64,000 nt of DNA from Sporosarcina sp. FSL K6-1508. GTDB taxonomy: Bacteria; Bacillota; Bacilli; Bacillales_A; Planococcaceae. The notes beneath the pieces were generated by a model, which was given only the letters and a program-made list of their open reading frames with translations, did no database searches and was not told where the DNA came from. A program made the translations under genes and the position numbers. Of this stretch, positions 43,708-52,997 are shown one piece after another. The DNA lies in assembly GCF_038007465.1 (NCBI RefSeq), contig NZ_JBBOXF010000001.1, positions 2,057,001 to 2,121,000 of the forward strand, written 5' to 3'. Within the stretch, counting starts at the first letter, position 1; each line of letters begins with the position of its first letter.

Positions 43708-44241
43708 ATGACTTTCACAGGAATCGGTGTATTGCTTATAGGTATCGCATTATTGGTACTAGCAATTTTTCTAGCACGTGTATTAAATAACTTTGCATCC
43801 ATTTTGAATGGGGTAGATAAAACAATAGAGCAGTTGCCAAGTCAATTGGATAGCATCTTAAATGAGACTGGGGATTTAATAGCAAACAGTAACAATACTC
43901 TTGCTGATGTCAATGAAAAGCTTGGCACTTTGACACCTTTGTTCCATATAGTTGGGGATGTTGGTGAGTCTACAAGGACTTTGTCATCCTCTTTAGTCGA
44001 TCTGACTGCTTCTGCTAAGGCCAAGATGGACGGGGCAGATGAGGATAAGCAGGACAAGCGATTAGGCGGTTTATATGGCACCGCTGCTCTCGGATTCTAT
44101 GCTATGAGAAAGAAAGGCAGGATTAAAAAAGAATCAGATGTATCAGTTGGAAGAAACCTGTACCGTGAAGGTGAGAAACGTACATTGGCTGTTAACAGGA
44201 TGAAAGAAGAAGCAAAAGTGGCTGCAAGAAGTAAAAAATAA
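43708..44241 (+). CDS. DUF948 (YtxG-like) membrane protein, type B
   Basis: A 177-residue protein with an N-terminal membrane segment (TFTGIGVLLIGIALLVLAIF) and coiled coil (VDKTIEQLPSQLDSILNETG, NVNEKLG-like heptads, PLFHIVGDVGES). A Lys/Arg-rich tail follows. Its closest relative in the window is the convergent gene at 44310-44759 (shared PLFHIVGD(V/A)G and N-terminal GIGVLxIGIA). The start was chosen at the second ATG, after GAGGGA. Probably co-transcribed with the type A gene 29 bases upstream. Confidence 0.78.
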   Translation: MTFTGIGVLLIGIALLVLAIFLARVLNNFASILNGVDKTIEQLPSQLDSILNETGDLIANSNNTLADVNEKLGTLTPLFHIVGDVGESTRTLSSSLVDLTASAKAKMDGADEDKQDKRLGGLYGTAALGFYAMRKKGRIKKESDVSVGRNLYREGEKRTLAVNRMKEEAKVAARSKK

Positions 44242-44260
44242 TCTGGTGATGAAACAAATT

Positions 44261-44303
44261 AAAAATCGTGTGGCGGGACTATTAGTCCTGCCACACGATT
44301 TTT
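44261..44303. terminator. Bidirectional terminator at the mirror centre
   Basis: AAAAATCGTGTGGCGGGAC-TATTA-GTCCTGCCACACGATTTTT, a 19-bp stem between the converging DUF948 pairs. Confidence 0.95.
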
Positions 44304-44309
44304 ATTTGA

Positions 44310-44759
44310 TCAATTTGATTTCGGTTCGAGAATTGTTTCTGAGATTTCTTTTCTTTTTTGTGAAAGGAAGAAAAGAAATGACAGAAGACCATAGATTCCT
44401 TCATACTTTTTGAGTTTAACAAATTCATTTGCGTCAACAGTTTGCTGTTTTAATGTAGTTGTTTTATCTAAAGCAGCTGAAGTGAGACTTTCTGCTGCTT
44501 TGCCTGCATCTCCAACAATATGGAAGAGAGGACTAATTTCATTTACTTGCTCGTTGACGTTACCAAGCGTTGTATTGCTTGTTTGGAGAACTGTTGAAGT
44601 TTGATTTGTTACGCTGTCTAGCACTTCTGGTAGACGATCTGTCGTTTGTTGTAAACTTTCAAGTACAGTCGCTAACTTCTTTATTGGTTTCAATAAGAAA
44701 ATGACGAGTATAGCAAATGCGATTCCGATAATGAGCACACCAATACCTAACCAATCCAT
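44310..44759 (-). CDS. DUF948 (YtxG-like) membrane protein, type B'
   Basis: A 149-residue protein, N-terminal membrane segment (4-26), then coiled coil with QTTDRLPEVLDSVTNQTST and ISPLFHIVGDAGKAAESL, and a second weakly hydrophobic patch (GIYGLLSFLFFLS) near the end. Counterpart of the type B gene on the other strand. GAGGTGA precedes the ATG. It follows the type A' gene by 23 bases on the minus strand. Confidence 0.77.
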   Translation of the reverse strand: MDWLGIGVLIIGIAFAILVIFLLKPIKKLATVLESLQQTTDRLPEVLDSVTNQTSTVLQTSNTTLGNVNEQVNEISPLFHIVGDAGKAAESLTSAALDKTTTLKQQTVDANEFVKLKKYEGIYGLLSFLFFLSQKRKEISETILEPKSN

Positions 44760-44782
44760 ATTGAATCACCTCATTTTTAAAT

Positions 44783-45265
44783 TTATGATCTGTTTTTGCT
44801 TTGCGGTGCTGGTAAACGTTTGGGAATGGAGTCTTTTTCTTCCCATTCACTATGTCGCTTTTCCTTTTGGAAACGGTAATAGATCCGTGCCGCTGTTTCA
44901 GTCAGTACAGTCGCCTTTTCCATAAGATCACGATACTTTTCGGGAGGGACAGCAACTTCTTCTGAAATTGCGAGTATCGATTTATTCATATGATCTGTAG
45001 AGTTTCCGAGATTTTTTGCAGAATCGGATAGGCTATTTAATGATTGAAGTTTGTTTTCTGCATCTTCGGCAATCCGATTTGTCTTTTCCATCAATTGCTC
45101 GGATTTCTCAGTGATACCACCAAGCTTTGTCTCAACTCGTTTCAAAGTCTCGGAAACTTCCCCTATTGTCTGTTTTGCACTTTTCAATGTGATGATAACA
45201 AAAATTGCAATGAGCAATAAAGATAAGGCCCCAATGATGGCACTAACATACAAAAGTATCTCCAT
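44783..45265 (-). CDS. DUF948 (YtxG-like) membrane protein, type A'
   Basis: A 160-residue protein with one membrane segment near the N-terminus and a long coiled coil (KQTIGEVSETLKRVETKLGG, EKTNRIAEDAENKLQSL). The C-terminal tail is charged (EWEEKDSIPKRLPAPQSKNRS). Counterpart of the type A gene. Start uncertain among TTG 45283 and ATGs at 45277 and 45265; the last best fits the GGAGATGAAG upstream. Confidence 0.74.
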   Translation of the reverse strand: MEILLYVSAIIGALSLLLIAIFVIITLKSAKQTIGEVSETLKRVETKLGGITEKSEQLMEKTNRIAEDAENKLQSLNSLSDSAKNLGNSTDHMNKSILAISEEVAVPPEKYRDLMEKATVLTETAARIYYRFQKEKRHSEWEEKDSIPKRLPAPQSKNRS

Positions 45266-45534
45266 ATAATACTTCATCTCCAATCTAAACTATTAAATTG
45301 TCTTTATCTATTTTGTACCACTATACAGTTATAGCTAAACACTTTCAATGATAATTGGTCCAGTGCATTTACGTCGGCTATAGTGAAACTCAAAAGAAGA
45401 CATACAGGGAATAGAGGTTAAATCATTGCTTAAAATCCAAGAAAGCATATTTAATGGCTGAAATTTAAAAGATGCGTATATATAGTCCTCCGGAAGTCAA
45501 TTCTAGAAACAATGTTAGTAATGAGGTGAGTTAG

Positions 45535-47103
45535 ATGTTTAAAAAAAAACCAAAACTTTCTCCCGCAAAAAAACAGTCAGCTGTGGAAAGCGAAACGAAT
45601 AATCAGCAAAGTACAGAAAAAAAGGAAAGTACGGAAAGTACTGTGTCCCCTTTAGGGAAAGATTTTATTCAAGCAGTAACGAACGCTGTTCATAATACAT
45701 CTGATTTAATTGTTAAACCAATCCCCCCGAATCTTACGCTCATTTATATAGATACTTTAGTGGACAATGAAGTATTAAAAGATCATATTATTCTGGACTT
45801 ACTTAGAAGCAGAAATGACTCACCGGAACAAATTTTTTCTGTTCTATCAGTACCTGAGTTGGAACTATCTAACAAAATAGATGAAATCATATCTGCAATG
45901 ATGAACGGAACAGTACTAATTCATATAGAAGGGCACTCGCAAGTTGTGTTGGCAAATATCCCTACAAATGAATCCCGGTCCTTAGCAGCGCCGGAAAATG
46001 AATCCCAAGTAATCGGTTCTCAAGTTGGTTTTAATGAAAGTCTTACTACGAATGTCTCTTTGATTCGGAGGTATATAAAAAATCCGAATCTATGCAATGA
46101 AAAGTTAGTAGTTGGAAAACAATCGAAGACAACGGTTACAATGTTGTACATTAAAGACGTTGCTTCCGATGAAATGGTGAATACGCTAAGGCAAAGGATT
46201 AGCGACCTTGAAGTTGATTCGGTATTAGATAGCTCGATTCTTGAACAGCTAATAGATGATAACTCTTTATCGATTTTTCCTCAAATGTTACTGACGGAAA
46301 GACCGGACAAGTTTTGTGCTGAACTGCTGAATGGGAAATTGGGCGTTATTGTGGATGGCAGTGCGCTCGCAATAATTAGCCCTCATTCATTTCTTGAGTT
46401 TTTCCAAAGTCAGGAAGATCAAAATCTTCGATGGCAGATTGCTACGTTTGCCCGGCTATTAAGGTTTGGTGCAGTCGTACTATCTGTTTTTTTAACCCCT
46501 TTATATGTAGCAGCCTTAACATTTCATTATGAGGTCATCCCGCAAACGCTCTTAGTCCCGTTAAGTGAATCAAGAGCTTTAGTTCCTTTCCCACCTATAT
46601 TTGAGGCGTTGCTGTTAGAACTTATAATTGAGTTGCTTAGGGAGGCAGGAGTCAGGTTACCGTCGAAGGTTGGTCAAACAATCGGTATCGTTGGTGGTAT
46701 CGTGATTGGTACTGCTGCTGTACAAGCAGGGATTACGAGTAATATTTTAATTATCATTGTCGCCTTAGGAGCATTGTCGTCGTTCACAACCCCAAGTTAC
46801 ATGATGGGTAATGTCATCAGAATCATTCGCTTCCCGTTGATAGTATTAGCAGGACTATGGGGTTTTTACGGCATTATGCTGGGACTTTGTTTTATTCTGA
46901 TACATCTTTTGCGTCAAAAAAGTTTGGGTTCTCCGTACACAGCACCTTTTTATCCACCTCGACTGCTTGATTGGCGTGATAGTCTGATCAGATTACCGTT
47001 GCCGTTTACATTTAAGCGACCTTCAAATACAAGACCAGAGGATGAAGACAAATATGAACCTGAACCCATAAATCCCGAGAAAAATGAACAGAAGGTGAAA
47101 TAA
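45535..47103 (+). CDS. gerA-family: Spore germination receptor subunit A (GerA family)
   Basis: Inner-membrane nutrient-receptor subunit of dormant spores. The 522-residue protein has a polar N-terminal region (1-50), a cytoplasmic N-terminal domain (about 60-300, with DSSILEQLIDDNSLSIFPQ and RPDKFCAELLNGKLGVIVDG) and about five membrane segments from 305 to 470. The conserved PPIFEALLLELIIELLREAGVRLP is present. The Pro/Glu-rich tail is typical. First gene of a gerA-gerB-gerC tricistron; GAGGTGAGTTAG precedes the ATG. Forespore sigma-G control is expected, but a convincing promoter was not found. Confidence 0.95.
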   Translation: MFKKKPKLSPAKKQSAVESETNNQQSTEKKESTESTVSPLGKDFIQAVTNAVHNTSDLIVKPIPPNLTLIYIDTLVDNEVLKDHIILDLLRSRNDSPEQIFSVLSVPELELSNKIDEIISAMMNGTVLIHIEGHSQVVLANIPTNESRSLAAPENESQVIGSQVGFNESLTTNVSLIRRYIKNPNLCNEKLVVGKQSKTTVTMLYIKDVASDEMVNTLRQRISDLEVDSVLDSSILEQLIDDNSLSIFPQMLLTERPDKFCAELLNGKLGVIVDGSALAIISPHSFLEFFQSQEDQNLRWQIATFARLLRFGAVVLSVFLTPLYVAALTFHYEVIPQTLLVPLSESRALVPFPPIFEALLLELIIELLREAGVRLPSKVGQTIGIVGGIVIGTAAVQAGITSNILIIIVALGALSSFTTPSYMMGNVIRIIRFPLIVLAGLWGFYGIMLGLCFILIHLLRQKSLGSPYTAPFYPPRLLDWRDSLIRLPLPFTFKRPSNTRPEDEDKYEPEPINPEKNEQKVK

Positions 47104-48216
47104 GTGAAAAATACCATTCAAATTGGTCCCAGTGATACGATTAATGCTTTTCTCCTTTTTTTCATCATTCATACCGCGCAAATCGGGATCGGAATACAAG
47201 GATTTCAGCGGATTATATACCAAGACGCGAAACATGATGCATGGATTCCGGTACTACTTGCAGGGCTTGCCACCCATATCATCGCAATTTTCATGATTAA
47301 AACGTTAGAAATATACGGTTCAAATGACTTATATGGTATTCATCAAGATGTATTTGGGAAATGGATAGGGAATTTTTTTAATATAATTTATATTATTTAT
47401 TGTTCAGCTGCGTTTTTGGCCGTTTTAAGGAACTATATTGAAGTCGTTCAAACATGGGTGTTTCCAGATTTGAATACTTGGTTTCTTACGGCTACATTGC
47501 TGCTAATCGTGATGTATACGTTTACGGGCGGTTTACGGGTAATTGTGGGTGTTTCTTTTTTTAGTTTTGTGCTTTCCATATGGCTGTTCCCAATGTTGGC
47601 TTATCCGATGAAGTCTATAGAATCCCGAAGTCTTCTCCCTTTTTTGGAGGCCAATTTGGGCGGAATATTAAAAGGTGTAAAGTCTATGACATTTACGGTT
47701 ATTGGATTTGAAATATTATATGTGATTTATCCTTTTGTAAAGGATAAAGAGAATACAAAAAAACATGTTCATCTTGCTTTATTCGTAACGACCTTGATTT
47801 ATCTCGCCGTTATGTTGGTTACGCTAACTTACTTCAGTGGGGAACAATTAACTAAGACCATTTGGGCGACATTGTCTTTGTTCAGTATTGTTAAACTTCC
47901 ATTCGTGGAACGATTTGAGTATATAGTGGTTTGTTTTTGGATGTTAATTATTTTGCCGAACCTTTGTCTTTTTTTATGGGCTACTTTTCGCGGAACTAGA
48001 CGCCTGGTAAAGGTAAGTGCGACTAAATTCGTCTGGGGATTTTCATTCATCATGTTCATTATAAGTATAGCGTTTAAGACTCGACCCCAAATAAATACAT
48101 TTAATAATTACTATGGCCAGGTGGCGTTTTATATTGTTTTTGTTTACCCAATCATCTTGTATGTATTAGCAGTGGCAAAAAAGAAATTTAAATCGCGTAA
48201 GGAGCAAAAAGAATGA
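47104..48216 (+). CDS. gerB-family: Spore germination receptor subunit B (GerB family)
   Basis: A 370-residue, ten-segment APC-superfamily-like protein (Spore_permease), thought to bind the germinant. The opening ISPSD-like segment (QIGPSDTINAFLLFFIIHTAQIG) and GGLRVIVGVSFFSF are family-typical. The start is a GTG directly after the gerA-family stop, with GAAGGTG upstream. The ATGA overlap with the next gene shows a single translational unit. Confidence 0.94.
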   Translation: MKNTIQIGPSDTINAFLLFFIIHTAQIGIGIQGFQRIIYQDAKHDAWIPVLLAGLATHIIAIFMIKTLEIYGSNDLYGIHQDVFGKWIGNFFNIIYIIYCSAAFLAVLRNYIEVVQTWVFPDLNTWFLTATLLLIVMYTFTGGLRVIVGVSFFSFVLSIWLFPMLAYPMKSIESRSLLPFLEANLGGILKGVKSMTFTVIGFEILYVIYPFVKDKENTKKHVHLALFVTTLIYLAVMLVTLTYFSGEQLTKTIWATLSLFSIVKLPFVERFEYIVVCFWMLIILPNLCLFLWATFRGTRRLVKVSATKFVWGFSFIMFIISIAFKTRPQINTFNNYYGQVAFYIVFVYPIILYVLAVAKKKFKSRKEQKE

Positions 48217-49337
48217 AAAAAAAACATTTTTTTTTACTACTATTATTTCTCTGCGTCGGTTTGGTCGGGTGTGCAGAAACAAATCTTCTTGAGAGGGTAG
48301 GCCTAGCAACGTTGATTGGCTATGATTTTGGCAAGGAGGAAGTAGTGGAGACTACGGCGGTTGTTCGCCAGGTGAGCACGGAATTACAAAGTAAAGTTGC
48401 AATTATTACCGCTGAAAACGACACAAGTCAAGGAACGCGCGCAAAAATCAATCGCAGGGCAGCTAAAAAGATAATGTCAGGACAATTGAGAGGGGGGTTA
48501 TTCGGTGAGGAATTTGCCAAGGCAGGCATTGGTCATTATATTGATACCTTTTTGAAAAATCCCGCTATAAGTGGGGGAATGCTTTTCGCAGTGGTTGAGG
48601 GCGAGACGAGACCATTACTTGAATACCAATACCCAAATATCGATGACATTGGTGAACATGTCTATAATATGTTAAAACAAAACATCGATAATGAGCAGGT
48701 GGTTTCATCTGCGCTTCATGAACTAGCCCATGATTATTATTCCATTGGCAGAGAAATTGCGCTACCCATTATTAGAAGAGAGGAGGAGTTATTGGAGATC
48801 TCTGGAATTGCTTTGTTTAAAAAGGGCAAAATGGTTGGTAAACTTCCTGTTGAGGATAGTTTTTACGTAAAGCTAAGTAGAGATGATTATCATGCTGGAA
48901 CCTATGAATTGAAAATTAAAGGCGATGATTTACCTTCATCTTTGATGAAGAATCCTCCTGATGAAATTAGTTTGGTATTCGATCCGATTAAAACGCATAA
49001 AGATGTGAAGTTAGTCAATCCAACAACTCCCGAATTTAATCTACGCCTCTCCGTGCAAGCAAGAATACTGGAAATAAAACCAAATATTAATGCAGGGAAA
49101 GCTGAAAACACGGAAGAACTTGAAAAAGCAATCAGTAAGAGCCTGTCGAGTGAAATCTCAAGGGTTATTGCCTACTGTCAGAAAATTGATTCGGATGTTT
49201 TTGGATATGGTGATCATTATAGAAGTTCTGTACGTCATTCTAAACTGACGGAAGAGAAATGGCATGAGTTGTACAAGAAAATGAAAGTTAACGTTGATGT
49301 TGACTTTACACTACTTAGAAGTGGAGTCTTTGAATGA
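48213..49337 (+). CDS. gerC-family: Spore germination lipoprotein subunit C (GerC family)
   Basis: A 374-residue lipoprotein: signal peptide with lipobox LVG-C (C20), followed by the GerAC-type N-terminal domain and the C-terminal Ger(x)C domain (SLSSEISRVIAYCQKIDSDVFGYGDHYR). It is the outer-leaflet subunit of the receptor. Overlaps gerB-family by four bases and ends the operon, with the nucleoside hydrolase gene converging 12 bases away and no distinct terminator. Confidence 0.94.
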   Translation: MKKKHFFLLLLFLCVGLVGCAETNLLERVGLATLIGYDFGKEEVVETTAVVRQVSTELQSKVAIITAENDTSQGTRAKINRRAAKKIMSGQLRGGLFGEEFAKAGIGHYIDTFLKNPAISGGMLFAVVEGETRPLLEYQYPNIDDIGEHVYNMLKQNIDNEQVVSSALHELAHDYYSIGREIALPIIRREEELLEISGIALFKKGKMVGKLPVEDSFYVKLSRDDYHAGTYELKIKGDDLPSSLMKNPPDEISLVFDPIKTHKDVKLVNPTTPEFNLRLSVQARILEIKPNINAGKAENTEELEKAISKSLSSEISRVIAYCQKIDSDVFGYGDHYRSSVRHSKLTEEKWHELYKKMKVNVDVDFTLLRSGVFE

Positions 49338-49349
49338 TGGATACTAAAC

Positions 49350-50297
49350 TTATTTTGAATGGTTACCTGTCATGACAGACAGGAAGTTGTGGAAAAACCT
49401 TTCATAATCTAAGTCATATGCAATACGGTGGTTTGTTCCGTTATTGACAAGTTGGGCTTCAGGCTGTATCTCTGCAATACTTTGCCCCCTTGTGAGTCCT
49501 TCTAGTTGTTGCCCAATTTCGATAGGGTAAGACTTGAACGTGAACATTTCGGGATGTATCACCGCAATAAGTGTCAGTACATCATGCACGGGGCTTCCTT
49601 GAAGAGTTGGATCCCGTTCTTGATAAAATTCAGTGTAAAAGTCCATTAGCGGTTTAAAGATAGCAGTTTTTCCAAAGTAATCAATATAATCGACCATGTC
49701 AGGTGTGACAATCGCTTTTTGTGTTGCATTTAACGGGACGATAGTGACATTTTCAGCGGATGAAAGAACGATTTTTACGGCGATAGGATCCGCATGGAAG
49801 TTTGCCTCTGCAGCACTTGTGACATTACCAGGAACACAGAATGCGCCTCCCATAATATAATACTCTTTTACATTGCTCATTAAATCTTTATAAAGAATGA
49901 ACATCGTAGCAAGTGAAGTTAGACGGCCTATATTTACGATAATCAACTCATCTTTATACTTTTTGATTATATTTACAATCTCCAGGAAGTTTTCAATGAT
50001 CAATTCAGGCCCATCTGGAACGATGGGTCCAAGGCCGTGCACACCATGAATTTCAGGATAGTAAGTAGGTTGTTCTGCAGTCATCGGAGCCTTCGCACCG
50101 CTTATGACCGGGATATCTTTAGAAAAATTGAGCAAGTTAAACAAGTAATGGATGTTTGCAATTGCATCATCCCTTGATACATTTCCATAATCGGCCACCA
50201 CTCCGACAATATCAATTTCATCATTCAAGTGAGCGTAGATTAAGGCTACTGTATCGTCAATTCCAATATCCCCAATTAAAAGAACTTTTTTTGCCAA
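49350..50297 (-). CDS. Nucleoside hydrolase-like protein (IUNH family), variant motifs
   Basis: A 315-residue protein of the inosine-uridine nucleoside hydrolase fold. Normal motifs are recognisable but altered. The N-terminal DTDxGxDD loop is GDIGIDDT, the GPLTNLA loop is IGRLTSLA, and MGGAF..GNVTSAAEANFHADP and SPVHDVLTL (the late metal Asp) are kept. Loss of the first Asp may change metal binding or substrate. The start is TTG after AAAGGAGAG; the longer frame would place the RBS inside the gene. It would release ribose from nucleosides if active; its place beside the germination operon is suggestive only. Confidence 0.82.
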   Translation of the reverse strand: MAKKVLLIGDIGIDDTVALIYAHLNDEIDIVGVVADYGNVSRDDAIANIHYLFNLLNFSKDIPVISGAKAPMTAEQPTYYPEIHGVHGLGPIVPDGPELIIENFLEIVNIIKKYKDELIIVNIGRLTSLATMFILYKDLMSNVKEYYIMGGAFCVPGNVTSAAEANFHADPIAVKIVLSSAENVTIVPLNATQKAIVTPDMVDYIDYFGKTAIFKPLMDFYTEFYQERDPTLQGSPVHDVLTLIAVIHPEMFTFKSYPIEIGQQLEGLTRGQSIAEIQPEAQLVNNGTNHRIAYDLDYERFFHNFLSVMTGNHSK

Positions 50298-50536
50298 TAG
50301 AAACTCTCCTTTCATATACGTTTTTACTGAACTGGATAAATGTGCTCCATTTGTGTATTCCCATAGTATGTGTCGGCAGGACCTTTCGTATCCACACAGA
50401 CTTTTCGTTAAATCCTATTAGCCTATATTATGGTGAAAGGGACCAGTATGCTACATCAACCTGTTGGTTCAAAGATCGTGTAAAACATGGCGTGAAATTT
50501 GAGTGATGCTTGCAGTGCACGGGTGCCCTAAACGGA

Positions 50537-50588
50537 AAAACTATGAAAAAGAACCTTGGATGTTCCAAGGTTCTTTTCATAGTTTTTT
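50537..50588. terminator. Terminator overlapping the 3' end of the tetR gene
   Basis: AAAACTATGAAAA-GAACCTTGG-ATGTT-CCAAGGTTC-TTTTCATAGTTTTT. On the minus strand the left arm includes the last codons and stop of the tetR gene. Confidence 0.88.
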
Positions 50589-51233
50589 AAATCCTTCAAT
50601 ATAGGTTTGTCGAATACTCGCAATAATTTCTTCTTTACTGAAACTCATTTCATTTTTTTGATGAAGGAATAAGTCAGGACTTAAGGCTGCTACTAATGTG
50701 TGTGCAGTCAAAGTTGTATGCAGCTTCACTATTTCACCATTATTAATCGACTTTAAGTATAAGTCAGAAATAATTTTGTGCAGGTAAAGAAAGATGGGGT
50801 GGTGGAATTGTAACAGTTGTAACTCACGGCTGTATTCTATTTTGATAATGACGAGCATGGAGGCTTTGTCATCAATATAGTCTGCAATTTTGGTAATTAC
50901 ATTATCCAATTGTTCCAAAGGGGTTAAGGTCTTCTCGGTTGTGGTAAGTAATAAATCAAGTTCTTTCAAGAAGTTCTGCGTATTGCTGCTTAGGATTTCC
51001 ATGCAGATTTCACCCTTATGGGAATAGCGGCGATATAGGGTGGCTTGCCCAATAGCGGCGGCTTTTGCAATTTGGTGCATCGTGACATTTTCAATTCCAT
51101 ACTCATTGAACAGTTTTTTTGCTGCAGTTACAATTCGATTTCGGTATTCTTCAGAGTTTTTTTGACCACTGCTCATTAGGGTCGATTCTTTTTTAACTAG
51201 GTCTGTTTCATTTTCGTTTACCCGCTCGGTCAT
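50577..51233 (-). CDS. TetR-family repressor of the adjacent efflux gene
   Basis: A 218-residue regulator with a helix-turn-helix at about 30-75 (RNRIVTAAKKLFNEYGIENV, IAKAAAIGQATLYRRYSHKG) and a helical ligand-binding C-terminal half. The start is the ATG after TGGAGG; the extension to 51248 contains that RBS. It is divergent from a DHA2 efflux gene, and the shared region holds two GGACAGTTGTCC palindromes, one inside the efflux promoter. Repression of both genes with release by the transported compound is the expected logic. Confidence 0.9.
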   Translation of the reverse strand: MTERVNENETDLVKKESTLMSSGQKNSEEYRNRIVTAAKKLFNEYGIENVTMHQIAKAAAIGQATLYRRYSHKGEICMEILSSNTQNFLKELDLLLTTTEKTLTPLEQLDNVITKIADYIDDKASMLVIIKIEYSRELQLLQFHHPIFLYLHKIISDLYLKSINNGEIVKLHTTLTAHTLVAALSPDLFLHQKNEMSFSKEEIIASIRQTYIEGFKKL

Positions 51234-51288
51234 TGTGAAATCCTCCATTCTGTTTTTAAAGCGAATCTATAGAGTAGATAAGTTGCGT

Positions 51289-51340
51289 TTGACAAACCGG
51301 ACAGTTGTCCGTATTATATTTCTAGAGGACAGTTGTCCGG
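51289..51340 (+). promoter_or_regulatory. MFS promoter with two TetR-type operators
   Basis: TTGACA (51289-51294), 17 bases, TATTAT (51312-51317). Operator 1, CGGACAGTTGTCCG (51298-51311), fills the spacer. Operator 2, AGGACAGTTGTCCGG (51326-51340), lies 29 bases downstream centre to centre. The outer arms AAACCGGAC/GTCCGGTTT make the whole block symmetric. Confidence 0.88.
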
Positions 51341-51405
51341 TTTCATTGTAACATTCCGCACAAATTGCAGTCAAACAGACTTCACACAAATCAGGGGGAT
51401 TATAG

Positions 51406-52875
51406 ATGGAGAAGAACGTGGCACCAGAAGAATTTCGGATTAGAAGTATCATCGTACCTTTGCTAGCTATTATTGCAGGGGTGTTCATGGTTGTCCTTAA
51501 TAGTACATCCATGAATGTTGCGTTAACTACATTATTGAAAGATTTAAATACTGACTTTCCTACAATTCAATGGACAGTCACTGGTTATATGTTAGCCCAA
51601 GCTTCTGTAATCCCGTTAGCAGGTTGGTTGTCTGACCGATTTGGAGCAAAAGCGGTGTTTTTAAGTTCCATAACTCTATTTACAATTGCATCTATTTTAT
51701 GTACAATTCCGAATAGTGCCGGCTGGCTTATCGCTTTCCGTATTGTTCAAGGACTTGGCGGCGGTTGTGTAATCCCAGTTGCAATGGCATATGTGTACAG
51801 ACTTAGTCCACAGCATAAAGTCGGGACTGTCATGGCTATGATGGGGATTCCGATTTTATTTGCGCCGGCAATTGGACCGGTTCTTTCAGGCTGGCTGGTA
51901 GAATTCTACTCATGGAGATGGCTTTTCCTCATTAACATTCCAGTGGGAATCATCTCTATATTGATTGGTCTAAAAACGTTGCCAAAAGTGGAACGTCAAA
52001 CGGTAGCAGGAATAGATTTGCCTGGTATGATTCTTGCTCCTATCGCTTTCGCCGGATTGTCCTATGGTGTAATTGAAGGGGCGACTAGTTGGACTTCTGT
52101 AAATACAATTGCAGGTCTCGTAATCGGCGGAATAGCTTTAATAGCCTTTATCATCAGGGAGCTATCGATTGAAACGCCGCTACTAGATCTTCGAGTCTTC
52201 CGTTCAATCGATTTTTCGATTGGAATTATCGTGCAATGGATTGGTCAGTTTGCGCTATTCGGGGCAATCTTCCTTCTTCCACAATTTCTTCAGCAAGCAA
52301 GAGGTTTTGGTGCATTTGATACGGGAATGATTTTACTGCCACAGGCGATAGCTTCGATGATTGTAATGCCGATTGCAGGTTACTTGTTTGACAGGATAGG
52401 TGTTCGTTGGCTTGTTGTTATCGGACTTGGTCTCGTTTCAGGAGCCACTTATCAATATTCACAAGTGGACGTGACGACTACCGGGAAAGATTTGCTAATA
52501 CCGTTAATCATGGCCGGTGCAGGTATGGGAATGATGACAATGCCTATGAATACACATCTATTCAATATGGCGCCGCGTCATTTGGTCAGCCGAGTGACGT
52601 CACTGACGAATTCCATGCAGCAGGTGATCAATTCATTATCTGTCGCAGCTTTGGTAACGATTTTATCAGCACATGTGACCCTTAGAACTGATGAATTAAA
52701 AGAAGCAGCCCAATCAGCTACGGGAACAGTTTCTCCGACACCAGAGAGCATGCAGCAGGCAATGGCAGAAGTAGCCGCAAATTCGTTCGGTGATACATTT
52801 GGATTCATGGTGATTGTTGCGATTATTGGAGCGGCTTTAGGACTATTATTGCGCCGTCATAAGACATCTTCTTGA
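51406..52875 (+). CDS. DHA2-family drug:H+ antiporter (EmrB/QacA, LmrB-like)
   Basis: A 489-residue MFS exporter with 14 membrane segments. Motif A is GWLSDRFGAKAVF, motif C is PAIGPVLSGWL, and the acidic first segment NSTSMNVALTTLL fits the DHA2 branch. LmrB and related proteins export lincomycin, puromycin and other amphiphiles; the substrate here is unknown. It is under an operator-covered promoter and divergent from its own TetR repressor. Confidence 0.92.
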   Translation: MEKNVAPEEFRIRSIIVPLLAIIAGVFMVVLNSTSMNVALTTLLKDLNTDFPTIQWTVTGYMLAQASVIPLAGWLSDRFGAKAVFLSSITLFTIASILCTIPNSAGWLIAFRIVQGLGGGCVIPVAMAYVYRLSPQHKVGTVMAMMGIPILFAPAIGPVLSGWLVEFYSWRWLFLINIPVGIISILIGLKTLPKVERQTVAGIDLPGMILAPIAFAGLSYGVIEGATSWTSVNTIAGLVIGGIALIAFIIRELSIETPLLDLRVFRSIDFSIGIIVQWIGQFALFGAIFLLPQFLQQARGFGAFDTGMILLPQAIASMIVMPIAGYLFDRIGVRWLVVIGLGLVSGATYQYSQVDVTTTGKDLLIPLIMAGAGMGMMTMPMNTHLFNMAPRHLVSRVTSLTNSMQQVINSLSVAALVTILSAHVTLRTDELKEAAQSATGTVSPTPESMQQAMAEVAANSFGDTFGFMVIVAIIGAALGLLLRRHKTSS

Positions 52876-52899
52876 GTCGGCGAAATCAGGGGAAATTCG

Positions 52900-52935
52900 G
52901 AGTGACAGTCACCAAGTCAAATTTGACACTATTCA
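52900..52935 (-). repeat. 36-nt intergenic repeat with GTGACTGTCAC core, copy 2
   Basis: Reverse complement of the unit at 2081-2116 with four mismatches. It lies 25 bases after the MFS stop, so both copies sit at gene 3' ends. Confidence 0.7.
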
Positions 52936-52997
52936 GAAAAAATGCCCATCTGCTCATCCATTTTAAAAAGGGCGGAGGATAAGACGATGTAGAAAGA

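Noticed and set aside
45284..45534. Sigma-G promoter for the ger operon
   Set aside because: CATATTTA and GCATA-like words occur, but no pair has 17-18-base spacing; not reported as a feature.
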